64,000 bases of DNA from Duganella phyllosphaerae. Its GTDB lineage: Bacteria; Pseudomonadota; Gammaproteobacteria; Burkholderiales; Burkholderiaceae_D. The translations under genes were made by a program, and so were the position numbers. This document shows positions 1 to 7,769 of this stretch, piece by piece (the stretch's first letter is position 1; each line of letters starts with the position of its first letter). The stretch is from assembly GCF_001758785.1 (NCBI RefSeq), contig NZ_LROM01000090.1, forward strand, positions 124,001 through 188,000, written 5' to 3'. The notes below the pieces were generated by a model. The model was not told the origin of the DNA and did no database searches. It saw only the letters and a program-made list of their open reading frames with translations.

Positions 1-108
1 CGCCCGGTGGGCGTGGCGGTGGATAAACCAGGCGCGGTGCTGGTGGCCGACGACGTGGGCAATATCATCTGGCGCGTGGCCCCTGCCGCGACAACCGCCA
101 GCAAATAA
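1..108 (+). CDS. C-terminal end of a PQQ-dependent sugar (sorbosone) dehydrogenase-like protein, partial
   Basis: The window opens inside a reading frame that ends at TAA 106-108. The 35 visible residues contain [18 protein letters not shown] followed by VGNIIWRV, the last blade motif typical of sorbosone dehydrogenase / PQQ-dependent beta-propeller sugar oxidoreductases. In that family this segment sits at the extreme C-terminus, as it does here. The catalytic and PQQ-binding parts lie upstream of the window, so the substrate cannot be judged. The family call rests only on this motif. Confidence 0.6.
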   Translation, partial: RPVGVAVDKPGAVLVADDVGNIIWRVAPAATTASK

Positions 109-131
109 CCATTCAACCCAAGGAGAAACAC

Positions 132-563
132 ATGAGCAGTCAACACAGCGGTTCGGCAGTCTGGAGCGGTGGCCTGAAAGACGGTATCGGCAGCATTTCC
201 ACCCAGACCGGGGTACTGAAGGAAGCGCCGTACGGCTTCAAGGCCCGTTTCGAAGACGGCCCCGGCACCAACCCGGAAGAACTGATCGGTGCCGCCCACG
301 CGGGCTGCTACACGATGGCGCTTTCGGGCGTGCTGGGCGAAGCCGGCATGACCGCGCAAAAACTGGAAACCACGGCAGCCGTTACGCTCGACAAGGTCGA
401 TGGCGGCTTCGCCATCACCAAGGTGCACCTGACCCTGCTGGCCACCATCCCCGGCGCCGACCAGGCCAAGTTCGAGGAAGCGGCCAACAAGGCCAAGGTG
501 AACTGCCCGGTTTCCAAGCTGTTGAACGCCGAAATCACCCTCGACGCCAAGCTCCAGGCGTAA
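132..563 (+). CDS. OsmC/Ohr family peroxidase
   Basis: 143 residues, the usual length for OsmC, a cytoplasmic thiol peroxidase that reduces organic hydroperoxides. The two redox cysteines are present: Cys59 in [10 protein letters not shown] and Cys125 in VNCPVSKLL. Arg39 in GFKARFEDG is in the position of the arginine that activates the peroxidatic cysteine. The motif around Cys59 fits the OsmC branch better than Ohr. The start is supported by AGGAG 7-8 nt upstream of ATG 132. It stands alone between a sugar dehydrogenase and gloA, which together suggest a small stress/detoxification neighbourhood. I see no OhrR-type regulator nearby. Confidence 0.9.
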   Translation: MSSQHSGSAVWSGGLKDGIGSISTQTGVLKEAPYGFKARFEDGPGTNPEELIGAAHAGCYTMALSGVLGEAGMTAQKLETTAAVTLDKVDGGFAITKVHLTLLATIPGADQAKFEEAANKAKVNCPVSKLLNAEITLDAKLQA

Positions 564-660
564 GCGGTTGACAAACCCTGCATAGCGGCGTTGCAGGGCC
601 TCGCCGTACATTCGTACTGTCTTCGTCCCTGCGCCTTGCTCTGCAAGGTTTGTCAACCGC
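564..660. repeat. Palindromic intergenic repeat with 14-bp terminal inverted arms
   Basis: GCGGTTGACAAACC (564-577) is the exact reverse complement of GGTTTGTCAACCGC (647-660). Between them lies a further partly self-complementary segment (TGCATAGCGGCG... to ...GCCTTGCTCTGCA). The transcript would fold into one long cruciform hairpin immediately after the osmC stop codon. It resembles palindromic repeats that I associate with intergenic regions of Burkholderiales, and it could act as a transcription terminator. It has no ORF. Confidence 0.7.
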
Positions 661-727
661 TTCAAGCACTCAGCAGAGCTCGACCAAATCGCATAAAATC
701 GCCGCTTGTTCATCACGAAAGACCACC

Positions 728-1135
728 ATGCGAATCCTGCATACGATGTTGCGAGTCGGCGATCTTCAGCGTTCGATCGATTTTTACACCAAGGTGCTGG
801 GCATGCAATTGCTGCGCACCAGCGACAACCCGGAATACAAATACAGGCTGGCGTTCCTCGGTTACGGCGCCAATCCGGACCATGCGGAGCTGGAATTGAC
901 GTACAACTACGGCACCACCAGCTATGACCTGGGCACCGCCTACGGCCATATCGCCATCTCGGCCGACGACATCTACGCCGCCGCAGCGGCAGTGCGCGCC
1001 AACGGCGGCGCGGTCACCCGCGAGCCGGGCCCGGTCAAGGGCGGCAACACGGTAATCGCGTTTGTCACCGATCCCGACGGCTACAAGATCGAACTGATCG
1101 AACGCCGGTTTGACGGCGCCGGCGCCGGGCTGTAA
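728..1135 (+). CDS. gloA: Lactoylglutathione lyase (glyoxalase I)
   Basis: 135 residues, the exact length class of E. coli GloA. Converts the hemithioacetal of methylglyoxal and glutathione to S-lactoylglutathione in the cytoplasm. All four metal ligands of the Ni-type enzyme are at canonical positions: His5 (ILHTMLRV), Glu56 ([10 protein letters not shown]), His74 (AYGHIAIS) and Glu122 (YKIELIERR). ATG 728 was chosen because it places His5 correctly; longer upstream starts would run into the palindromic repeat. The C-terminal [10 protein letters not shown] tail is short and poorly conserved. A bidirectional terminator follows. Confidence 0.96.
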   Translation: MRILHTMLRVGDLQRSIDFYTKVLGMQLLRTSDNPEYKYRLAFLGYGANPDHAELELTYNYGTTSYDLGTAYGHIAISADDIYAAAAAVRANGGAVTREPGPVKGGNTVIAFVTDPDGYKIELIERRFDGAGAGL

Positions 1136-1158
1136 TCGCCAACCCGCACGACTAAACA

Positions 1159-1209
1159 GGGGTCGGACCCCGCACGGGGTCCGACCCCAAGCACTTGGGG
1201 TCCGGCCCC
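1159..1209. repeat. GGGGTCGGACCCC palindromic repeat
   Basis: GGGGTCGGACCCC (1159-1171), GCAC spacer, then GGGGTCCGACCCC (1176-1188) form a perfect inverted pair, and a third degenerate copy (GGGGTCCGGCCCC) follows at about 1197-1209. Each unit is itself nearly palindromic. The arrangement looks like a dispersed intergenic repeat rather than a gene-specific site. Confidence 0.6.
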
Positions 1210-1223
1210 ATCACGCGAGATGG

Positions 1224-1255
1224 AAAAATGGCGGGCCACACGGCCCGCCATTTTT
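1224..1255. terminator. Bidirectional intrinsic terminator between gloA and the DUF4394 gene
   Basis: AAAAATGGCGGGCC (1224-1237) and GGCCCGCCATTTTT (1242-1255) are perfect reverse complements around a 4-nt loop, giving a GC-rich stem with a T-tract in both directions. It sits between two convergent genes (gloA ends 1135, DUF4394 ends 1268), as expected for a shared terminator. Confidence 0.9.
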
Positions 1256-1267
1256 ACGTCCAGCGCA

Positions 1268-2926
1268 TTACTTGATGGCCAGCGCCAGATCGGTCAGTCC
1301 CACCGCACCGGCGCCAATCGCCGAGGTGGCCGGCGTGGTGGCGCCATTGGCCAGCACCGCCGCGCCGGTCGCCAGGTCGATCCGGTACAGCGCGCTCGGG
1401 CCGGCGGCCGTGGTGCGCAGCGCCGCCAGGGCCAGGCCGTTGGCGCCGCCGGCGATATCGAAGCCGGCATCGCCCGCCACCGCAACATTCAGCAAGCCGA
1501 CGTTGACCAGCGTGCCGTCGTTGGGCGGGTTTTGCAGCGCCAGGCTGGCGCTGGCCGTGTCGATGTCGAACAACTGGGTGGCGGTGGTGCCTGCGTAGCT
1601 GTTGGTGTAGGCCGCTGCCGTGACCACTGGCGCCACGCCTGCGCGGTTGACGGCGCCATCGGTGGTGGTGGCGCCGGTATCGACGTTGATGCGCAGGCTC
1701 TGGCCGGTGTTGCCGATCACGCGCAGGCGGTCGGCGACCGGGTTGAAGTCCACCGCAAAGGCGGTACCGGCAATGGCCGTGTACGGCGCGGTGGTGTCCG
1801 CCGGGTCCGCTGCCAGGGTGGCCTTGGCAGTCGCCGCGCCGGTGGCGGGGTCGATGGTGACGATGCGGCCGGTCGAGGACATGCCGTACAACAGGCCGTC
1901 TTTCGGCCGCACGTCGATGCCCAGCAGGCGCTCGCCCGCTGCCAGGCCGGCAATGGCGACGTTGGCGTCGAGCGTGTTCGGCGTGGCGGTTTTGAACGTG
2001 ACCAGGCGGGCGTCGTCGGTCAGGCCGTACGCGACCGGTGCGGCCGCAGCCTTGAGCGCAACACCGCGCAATTCTTCGCTGACATTGATCGCTGCCACCA
2101 GGGTCGCTTGCGTGGCCGGCGCCACCGGTGCCGCCAGGTTGAGCGTGTAGAAGCCGCGTACGCCGCCCACTGTCATCACGGCGTAGCCGGTGTTGGTGCG
2201 GGCGTCGATATCGAAGCCTGCCACGGCGCTGGCGGTCAGGCCCAGCGCCAGCGGCACCGCCAGGGTGCCATTGTTCGGTGGATTCTGGGTGTACAGCACG
2301 CCGTTGGCGGCGTCGATCACGAACAGCGTGGTGGTGGCGGTGCCGGCGAAGCTGTTGGTGTAGGCAGCTGCATTGACAGCGGTATTGGAGGCGCCGCCAT
2401 TGATGGCGCCGTCGGTGGTGGTGGCGCCGGTATCGACATTGATGCGCAGGCTCTGACCGGTGTTGCTGACGAGGCGCAGGCGATCGGCTACGGGGTTGAA
2501 GTCGACGCCGAACTCGGTACCGGCCAGCGCCGTAAACGGCAAGGTGGTGTCGGTGGCGTCTGCGGCCAGGGTCGATTTGAGCGTGGCGGCGCCGGTGGTG
2601 CCATTCAGGGTGTAGATGCGGCCGGTACTGCCCACGCCGTAGAGCATGCCGTCGGCCGGGCGATAATCGATGCCCAGCAGGTTTTCGCCCGCTTGCAGGC
2701 CGGTGACAGTGGCCGTGGTGCGAATGGTGCCCGGGGTGGCGCGGTCGAACGACAGCAGCTTGTTGCTCGCGGTCAGCACGAACACGTCGCCGGCCACGGC
2801 AGCCACCGGTGGCGTCGTGGTCGGTGGCGTGACGGTGCCGATATCGTCATCGCTGCCGCCGCAGGCGACCAGCGAGAGGGAGACAGCGGAGGCGAGCAAC
2901 AGTTTCGAGTATGGCAGGGTGGGCAT
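1268..2926 (-). CDS. Lipoprotein with two tandem DUF4394 domains
   Basis: 552 residues from the chosen start. ATG 2926 is preceded by AGGAG at 8 nt and gives a lipoprotein signal peptide (MPTLPYSKLLLASAVSLSLVAC, processed before the Cys of LVAC). Then comes a Thr/Pro linker and two similar halves of about 240 residues. Each half repeats GYxPxDGxLYGxxSTGRIYT-like and TxFxVDFNPVADRLRLV-like blocks, the DUF4394 signature, probably a beta-propeller-like fold. The duplication is obvious in DNA too. No catalytic motif is visible; the family function is unknown and an exported surface or periplasmic role is only inferred. The 13 residues ahead of the chosen Met would spoil the signal peptide. Confidence 0.85.
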   Translation of the reverse strand: MPTLPYSKLLLASAVSLSLVACGGSDDDIGTVTPPTTTPPVAAVAGDVFVLTASNKLLSFDRATPGTIRTTATVTGLQAGENLLGIDYRPADGMLYGVGSTGRIYTLNGTTGAATLKSTLAADATDTTLPFTALAGTEFGVDFNPVADRLRLVSNTGQSLRINVDTGATTTDGAINGGASNTAVNAAAYTNSFAGTATTTLFVIDAANGVLYTQNPPNNGTLAVPLALGLTASAVAGFDIDARTNTGYAVMTVGGVRGFYTLNLAAPVAPATQATLVAAINVSEELRGVALKAAAAPVAYGLTDDARLVTFKTATPNTLDANVAIAGLAAGERLLGIDVRPKDGLLYGMSSTGRIVTIDPATGAATAKATLAADPADTTAPYTAIAGTAFAVDFNPVADRLRVIGNTGQSLRINVDTGATTTDGAVNRAGVAPVVTAAAYTNSYAGTTATQLFDIDTASASLALQNPPNDGTLVNVGLLNVAVAGDAGFDIAGGANGLALAALRTTAAGPSALYRIDLATGAAVLANGATTPATSAIGAGAVGLTDLALAIK

Positions 2927-3048
2927 GGTCTTGGCTCCTGTAGTGGTGGTTTTGGGCTTACCCAAGCACTACCCATGACCAGCCGGTTTGGATGCAGTCA
3001 AAATAAAATAATTATTTCGACTGCCTCCGCAGGAGTTGGCGCAGACGT

Positions 3049-4401
3049 TTAATGTTGCAGCAGCGCATTGACCGGCGCCAGGTCTTCCTCGCGCAGGGTG
3101 CCGGCGGCAGAGCGCAGGCGCAAGCCGTTCATGACCGTGTCGTAGCGTGCCTTGGCCAGGTCTTTCTGGGTGGCGTACAACTGGCGCTGGGCGTTCAGCA
3201 CGTCGATATTGATACGCACGCCTACCTGGTAACCGAGCTTGTTGGAATCGAGCGAGGACTTGCTCGACACTTCCGCCGCTTCCAGCGCTTTCACTTGCGC
3301 CAGGCCGCTGTTCATGCCGAGGAAGGCCACGCGGGCATTCTGGGCCGCCAGGCGCTTGGTCGCTTCGAGGTCGTTGCGGGCCTTGTCTTCGAGTGCGATC
3401 GCTTCGCGCACCTGGCTGGTCACGGCAAAGCCGCTGAAGATCGGGACGGTCCAGGTGACGCCGATGGCGTTGTTCTTTTGCGTGCCGTACGCCGTGGTGC
3501 TCTGGTGGCTGGTGGACGCGGCCAGGTTCAGGGTCGGCATGTGGCCGGCGCGGTTGCGCGCAATTTCGCGCCGGGAGATTTCCACCTGCAGTTGCGAGGC
3601 GATCACCGAGAAGTTCTGGCCTTCGGCCGAGGTGACCCACGGATCGATGGCGGCCGGTTCCGGCGCGGTGATGGTCACGCCGGTGCGCAGCGGCGCCAGT
3701 TCGCCGGTGGGCTTGCCGGTGATCACCTGCAGCGCGGTGCGCTTGTTATCGAGATCGGTAATCGCGGCAAACTCCTGCGCCACCACCAGGTCGTACGCGG
3801 CTTGCGCCTCGTGGGTATCGGTGATGGTCTGGGTGCCCACTTCGAAATTGCGCTTGGCCGAGGCCAGTTGCTCGGTGGTCGCAGTTTTCTGGGCCTGGGT
3901 GGCGGTCAGGTTGTCCTGCGCCGTGAGCACGTCGAAATACGCTTGCGCCACGCGGGTGATCAGGTCCTGGCGTGCCTGGGCGAAGGTGGCTTCGGAGATG
4001 GCCTGGATCAGCTTGCTTTGCTGGAAGGTTTGCCAGGCGGCCCAGTTGAACAGCGGCTGGCTCAGCGTGACCGAGTAGCTGTTGACGTGGTTGTCCTGGT
4101 TCTGGCGGGTGACGAAGCCGGGTACGCCGTTGATGGTGGCCAGTTGCCCTTCGTTGAACGGGCGGAAATCGCCATCGTTACGGGTATTGCTCCCCTGCGC
4201 CGAGACGAACGGCAGCAAGCCGGCGCGTCCCTGGGTGGTGCGCTCGCGCCCCGCATCGAGTGACGAGCGGGCGCTGGCGTACGTGGCGTCGTTCGCCAGT
4301 GCTTGCTGATAGACTTGGATAAGATCGGCGGCCTGTGCGCCTGGTAAAGCCAAGGTCATCAAAGCGCTGGACAGCAGCACGGCGATAAGGGGTTTCTGCA
4401 T
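3049..4401 (-). CDS. tolC: TolC family outer membrane efflux protein
   Basis: 450 residues, usual TolC length. N-terminal signal peptide (MQKPLIAVLLSSALMTLALPGAQA), then two repeats of the outer-membrane efflux protein domain (about residues 25-220 and 235-430) rich in Gln/Ala helices. This forms the trimeric outer-membrane exit duct used by tripartite pumps and type I secretion. ATG 4401 has GGAG 9 nt upstream. It lies downstream of pcm and the rhodanese gene on the same strand with a 98-nt gap; no pump or membrane-fusion gene is adjacent, which fits a general TolC serving several inner-membrane partners. Confidence 0.93.
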   Translation of the reverse strand: MQKPLIAVLLSSALMTLALPGAQAADLIQVYQQALANDATYASARSSLDAGRERTTQGRAGLLPFVSAQGSNTRNDGDFRPFNEGQLATINGVPGFVTRQNQDNHVNSYSVTLSQPLFNWAAWQTFQQSKLIQAISEATFAQARQDLITRVAQAYFDVLTAQDNLTATQAQKTATTEQLASAKRNFEVGTQTITDTHEAQAAYDLVVAQEFAAITDLDNKRTALQVITGKPTGELAPLRTGVTITAPEPAAIDPWVTSAEGQNFSVIASQLQVEISRREIARNRAGHMPTLNLAASTSHQSTTAYGTQKNNAIGVTWTVPIFSGFAVTSQVREAIALEDKARNDLEATKRLAAQNARVAFLGMNSGLAQVKALEAAEVSSKSSLDSNKLGYQVGVRINIDVLNAQRQLYATQKDLAKARYDTVMNGLRLRSAAGTLREEDLAPVNALLQH

Positions 4402-4499
4402 TGCTTTCTCCGTTGGAGTCTTTTTAAGTTGATCGTATCAAACACCGCTCCCGCAGCGCCGGTATCGGCCGGCGCTTGCGTTTCATTTCTTTACCGCTT

Positions 4500-4823
4500 T
4501 TAATACTTTTTCATTGTGCCATCGACCTGCAGGGCCCAGGCATGAATGCCGCCGGTCAGGTTGACCATCTTGCCGAAACCGTTGCGTTCCAGGAACGCCG
4601 CCACGTTCATGCTGCGCGCGCCGTGGTGGCAGATGCAGACAATCTCGGCATCTTCATCGAGGTCGTCGATGCGTGCCGGGATGGTATTCATCGGGATCAG
4701 CACCGAGCCATCGATGCTGCACTCGGCAAACTCCCACGGTTCGCGCACATCGAGCAGCACCGGCTTGGTGCGCGTATCGTCGGCCAGCCAGGCCGCCAGT
4801 TCCGGCGCGGTGATCATCTGCAT
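4500..4823 (-). CDS. Rhodanese-like sulfurtransferase, single domain
   Basis: 107 residues, one rhodanese domain. The active-site loop is CHHGARS with the persulfide-carrying Cys65, of the GlpE/PspE-like CxxGxRS type; LDVREPWEFA (about residues 24-33) is the usual substrate-side motif. It is predicted to transfer sulfur from a persulfide donor in the cytoplasm; the acceptor is unknown. The start is 11 nt from the pcm stop codon, so the two are co-transcribed. An alternative ATG lies two codons further in. Confidence 0.87.
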   Translation of the reverse strand: MQMITAPELAAWLADDTRTKPVLLDVREPWEFAECSIDGSVLIPMNTIPARIDDLDEDAEIVCICHHGARSMNVAAFLERNGFGKMVNLTGGIHAWALQVDGTMKKY

Positions 4824-4834
4824 GCCGGCCCCGC

Positions 4835-5488
4835 TCAGAACTTGAACGCCGACGGCTTGGAAGCCAGGTGCAGCGGCTTGACCGAGGTCTCGAACAGCGT
4901 GCGCGTGTCGTAGCCGGCTTCGCCGGTACGGGTGACCAGTTGCGCCTTCATCGCCGGCGCCTGGCCGATGATGACCGCCAGTCGGCCGCCGACCTTGAGC
5001 TGCTTGAGCAGCGCTTCCGGCAGTTCCGGCAGCGAGCCCGACACCACGATCACATCGAACGGGGCGCCGTTGGTCCAGCCCTGCGCGCCATCGCCCAGCT
5101 CGACCGTGACATTGGCGACGGCGTTGGCGGCCAGGTTCTGTTCGGCCAGGGCCTTGAGTTCCGGCGAGATTTCCACGGTGGTCACGTGGCGGGCGCGGTG
5201 CGCCAGCAGTGCGGCCATATAGCCCGAACCGGTACCGATTTCCAGCACCGACTCATGTTTCTTGACCATGACGTCTTGCAGCAGGCGCGCTTCGATCTTC
5301 GGGAACAACATGTTCTCGCCGCCTGGCAGTGGAATTTCGGTATCGGCAAAGGCCAGCGCCTTGTGGGCGACAGGCACGAAATTCTCGCGCTTGACTACGT
5401 GCAGCAGCTCCAGCACTTCGGTGTCGAGGACGTCCCAAGGGCGGATTTGCTGTTCGATCATGTTGAAGCGGACTTGTTCAATATTCAT
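4835..5488 (-). CDS. pcm: Protein-L-isoaspartate O-methyltransferase family protein
   Basis: 217 residues. SAM-binding motif I is clear (VLEIGTGSGYMAALLA, about residues 81-96), with post-I (VTTVEISPEL) and motif II (FDVIVVSGSLPE) in order. The N-terminal MIEQQIRPWDVLD segment and ENMLFPKIEARLLQ match the subgroup common in betaproteobacteria. This family repairs isoaspartyl residues in aged proteins, although this subgroup replaces the strict PCMT active-site loop, so true activity is not certain. First gene of the run pcm - rhodanese - tolC. Start ATG 5488 chosen because it gives the full conserved N-terminus. Confidence 0.88.
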   Translation of the reverse strand: MNIEQVRFNMIEQQIRPWDVLDTEVLELLHVVKRENFVPVAHKALAFADTEIPLPGGENMLFPKIEARLLQDVMVKKHESVLEIGTGSGYMAALLAHRARHVTTVEISPELKALAEQNLAANAVANVTVELGDGAQGWTNGAPFDVIVVSGSLPELPEALLKQLKVGGRLAVIIGQAPAMKAQLVTRTGEAGYDTRTLFETSVKPLHLASKPSAFKF

Positions 5489-5653
5489 CTGAAGACTCGG
5501 TCGGGATTAAATAATCCGTCATTTTATCGTTGAACTGGCATCGGGGGACATATTAACGATGTGACGGTCGGATCGCGGTAAATTGCGACAGTCTGCAATT
5601 TAAGGGGGATGAAGTGGCGGAATCGGCAAGTGGCCACGCCACCGCGCACTGGT

Positions 5654-6298
5654 TCACGGCGCGGGCACGGCCAGGCCGGCCAGGCTGGTCGTGATAAACA
5701 GGTCCAGATAGGCGTGCGGATCGACGGGCGGCATCTCGCAGGCGGGCATGTACGACTGGGTCCACATCAAGAGCATCATCACCGGGGCCACCAGCACCGG
5801 CGTCATGACATCGGGATCGACCGCGCGGAACTCGCCGCGCGCAATACCGCGCACCAGCACGCTGCGGATCACGCCAGTGCCGCGCGCGACCACTTCTTCG
5901 TTGTAAAAATGCGCCAGTTCCGGGAAGTTATTGCCTTCGGCAAACATCAGCTTGGTGATCCCGGCCAGCGGGGTGGCGCAGCACTGGTTCCACCAGCGTA
6001 GCAGCAACTCGCGCATCAGGTCGGCGCTATGGCCTGCGAAATCGGCCGCATCCTGCTCGGCCTCGCCGATCACTTCCACGATGGTGCCGCGCACCACGGC
6101 CTTGAACAGCTCTTCCTTGTTGGTGAAATACAGGTAGAGCGTGCCCTTGGACACGCCGGCGCGCTTGGCCACGTCTTCCAGGCGGGTGGCGGCGTAACCA
6201 CGTTCGACGAACTGGTCGAGGGCGGCCGCCAGCAACTCCTGCGGACGCGCATCCTTGCGCCGCTCCCAGCGGGGCTTGTTGTCTTGGGGGGGGTGCAT
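5654..6298 (-). CDS. TetR family transcriptional repressor
   Basis: 214 residues from ATG 6298. The N-terminal helix-turn-helix is typical: ALDQFVERGYAATRLEDVAKRAGVSKGTLYLYFTNKEELFKAVV (about residues 22-64, quoted here only as landmarks ERGY, DVAKRAG, GTLYLYF). The C-terminal ligand domain has a Trp/Met-rich end (VMMLLMWTQSYMP). A start much further upstream would add about 59 non-conserved residues and cover the promoter, so I reject it. A consensus-like promoter with a perfect palindrome lies just upstream, indicating autoregulation. No efflux pump is adjacent apart from tolC three genes downstream. Confidence 0.86.
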   Translation of the reverse strand: MHPPQDNKPRWERRKDARPQELLAAALDQFVERGYAATRLEDVAKRAGVSKGTLYLYFTNKEELFKAVVRGTIVEVIGEAEQDAADFAGHSADLMRELLLRWWNQCCATPLAGITKLMFAEGNNFPELAHFYNEEVVARGTGVIRSVLVRGIARGEFRAVDPDVMTPVLVAPVMMLLMWTQSYMPACEMPPVDPHAYLDLFITTSLAGLAVPAP

Positions 6299-6331
6299 GG
6301 GGAATGGGCTCTTGCTCGACTCTGGACTGTT

Positions 6332-6378
6332 ACTTACTTGTAAGTCATTAATATAAGCGCAAGGCCGGAGGACGTCAA
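6332..6378 (-). promoter_or_regulatory. Sigma-70 promoter and operator of the tetR gene
   Basis: Read on the minus strand: TTGACG (6378-6373), exactly 17 nt, TATATT as -10 (about 6355-6350), then the perfect dyad ACTTAC-TT-GTAAGT (6332-6345) immediately downstream. The dyad would cover the transcription start, and its position just upstream of the tetR start argues for autorepression. The elements are seen in the sequence; binding by this TetR is inferred. Confidence 0.65.
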
Positions 6379-6446
6379 GGTACGGCAAAGGACGGTGCGC
6401 CGACACGGGTTTTGAAAACACTGGCCGCATGGTGCATAATCGACCA

Positions 6447-6665
6447 ATGAAAGCCGCAGCCGACACCCTCGTCATCGAGAACTTTCCTCAGCTCCGACTG
6501 ATCGCATGGAACCGTCACCCTCATGACGCGATCACCGGCCAAGAAGCGTTCGACCTTTACGAACGCAATTGGCGTTTTATTGACGAAACTGCCATGCCTG
6601 CTCACGAACGGGCGCTGCTCGATCGGCTGACACGTGAATACGGCCACGGCATCCTCCATGTTTAA
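6447..6665 (+). CDS. Small protein preceding the AbiEii-like gene, possible antitoxin
   Basis: 72 residues from ATG 6447 (MKAAADTLVIENFPQLRLIAWN); an alternative ATG at 6429 would add six residues. No recognised domain. It is rich in Arg/His/Glu and predicted soluble. Its stop codon overlaps the start of the next gene (the ATG at 6658 lies inside its last codons), implying translational coupling. The pairing of a small upstream protein with a nucleotidyltransferase resembles toxin-antitoxin operons, but its role as antitoxin is inference only. Confidence 0.6.
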   Translation: MKAAADTLVIENFPQLRLIAWNRHPHDAITGQEAFDLYERNWRFIDETAMPAHERALLDRLTREYGHGILHV

Positions 6666-7350
6666 GCGTCCCCATCACCAGCGCATTGCCAGGCTCCTGG
6701 CTTCCCTCAACGCAGATTTTCTCGCACAGTCCGGTTGTTACTTCGGTGGTGGAACTGCGCTGGTACTGTCCATGAACGAATACCGGGAATCGGTCGACGT
6801 TGATTTTCTGTGCAGCTCTTTGGACGGCTACCGGGCCTTGCGCAATACGATCAGCAGTGCGTCGCTTGGCGATATCCTTGCACTGCCGGTGGAACTGGTC
6901 CGCGACGTGCGCGCAGATCGCTATGGCATCCGAACCTTTGTACGGGTCGGTGGTATCCCGATCAAGTTCGAGATCGTCAGCGAAGGGCGCATCGACATCG
7001 CTGGTGCGATCGACCCGGTTCTCGGCGTACCAACGCTGTCGCGCGAGGATATGTACGCGGAAAAGCTGCTGGCCAACGCGGACCGCTTCGGCGATGTGTC
7101 TGTGGCCAGCCGGGATGCCATCGACCTGGCGATGCTGATCGAGCATTGGGGTGCGGTGCCTGATCAGGCATGGGCCAAGGCTCGCCGCGCCTACGGCCAG
7201 AGCATCGACACATCGTACATGACGGCTATCGACCTGGTCGGCGATCAAGCTTACCTGGCGTCGTGCTTGAATAAAATGCACATGGACCCTGCAATGCTGG
7301 AGCGCATCCCGGAATTACTGCGAAGTTCATTGCCGCCCCGGTCCCCTTGA
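6658..7350 (+). CDS. AbiEii/AbiGii-like nucleotidyltransferase (DUF1814 type)
   Basis: 230 residues from ATG 6658. Contains the nucleotidyltransferase signature GGGTALVLSMNEYRESVDVDFL: the glycine-rich turn followed about 15 residues later by Asp-x-Asp (VDVD). A following region (VGGIPIKFEIVSEGRIDI, LSREDMYAEKLLANADR, SRDAIDLAML) matches the AbiEii/AbiGii toxin family, which includes enzymes that modify tRNA 3' ends. The upstream 72-residue partner overlaps it by 8 nt. A start at 6634 would add eight residues lying inside the partner gene. Function as toxin or abortive-infection component is inferred from family. Confidence 0.8.
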   Translation: MFKRPHHQRIARLLASLNADFLAQSGCYFGGGTALVLSMNEYRESVDVDFLCSSLDGYRALRNTISSASLGDILALPVELVRDVRADRYGIRTFVRVGGIPIKFEIVSEGRIDIAGAIDPVLGVPTLSREDMYAEKLLANADRFGDVSVASRDAIDLAMLIEHWGAVPDQAWAKARRAYGQSIDTSYMTAIDLVGDQAYLASCLNKMHMDPAMLERIPELLRSSLPPRSP

Positions 7351-7480
7351 CGCCCTCTGAGACGGCAGCAACTACATGCAAGTAGCCCGCTCCGCAGGCT
7401 TGCCTTGAAACATCGACAACAATGTCACAGAACGCGCTGAAAAGTGTCGCAAAAACGCCGTTGATCAACTTCATTTCATT

Positions 7481-7509
7481 TGCCCGGCAGAAATTAATCA
7501 GCTAGACTA
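7481..7509 (+). promoter_or_regulatory. Candidate promoter in the 419-nt gap before the chemoreceptor gene
   Basis: TTGCCC (7481-7486), 17 nt, TAGACT (7504-7509) is a plausible sigma-70 promoter reading toward the chemoreceptor. The gap 7351-7769 otherwise has no convincing ORF, tRNA or terminator. I looked for a flagellar sigma-28 site; a GCCGATTT at about 7652 resembles the -10 half but lacks a TAAA -35 at the correct distance. Confidence 0.35.
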
Positions 7510-7769
7510 ACGCCGTTCGCTGTCACACCGCCGGTCTGTCGAGACTGCGCGCATGCAAGTCCATGGCCTGATCCCTGCCGCCGTGACCGAACCCTCGATG
7601 TGGCCCATTTCCCTGCCGCATAGCTGCCCACCGCCATCCCGGCGCACAGCGTAGAGGCCGATTTCAGTAACCGACCACTTTTTCCTGGTCCGTTGCCGCT
7701 GTTGACACTGCAATCCTGCTTCCGTTGACCGTATTTTGGCCTTGCGACACTTCTCGAATGGACTAGACC

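Noticed and set aside
1220-3052. 610-codon open frame on the plus strand opposite the DUF4394 gene
   Set aside because: Its product is Gly/Arg/Val-rich low-complexity of the kind produced by the complement of a high-GC gene, with no domain or ribosome site; the minus-strand lipoprotein has clear features.
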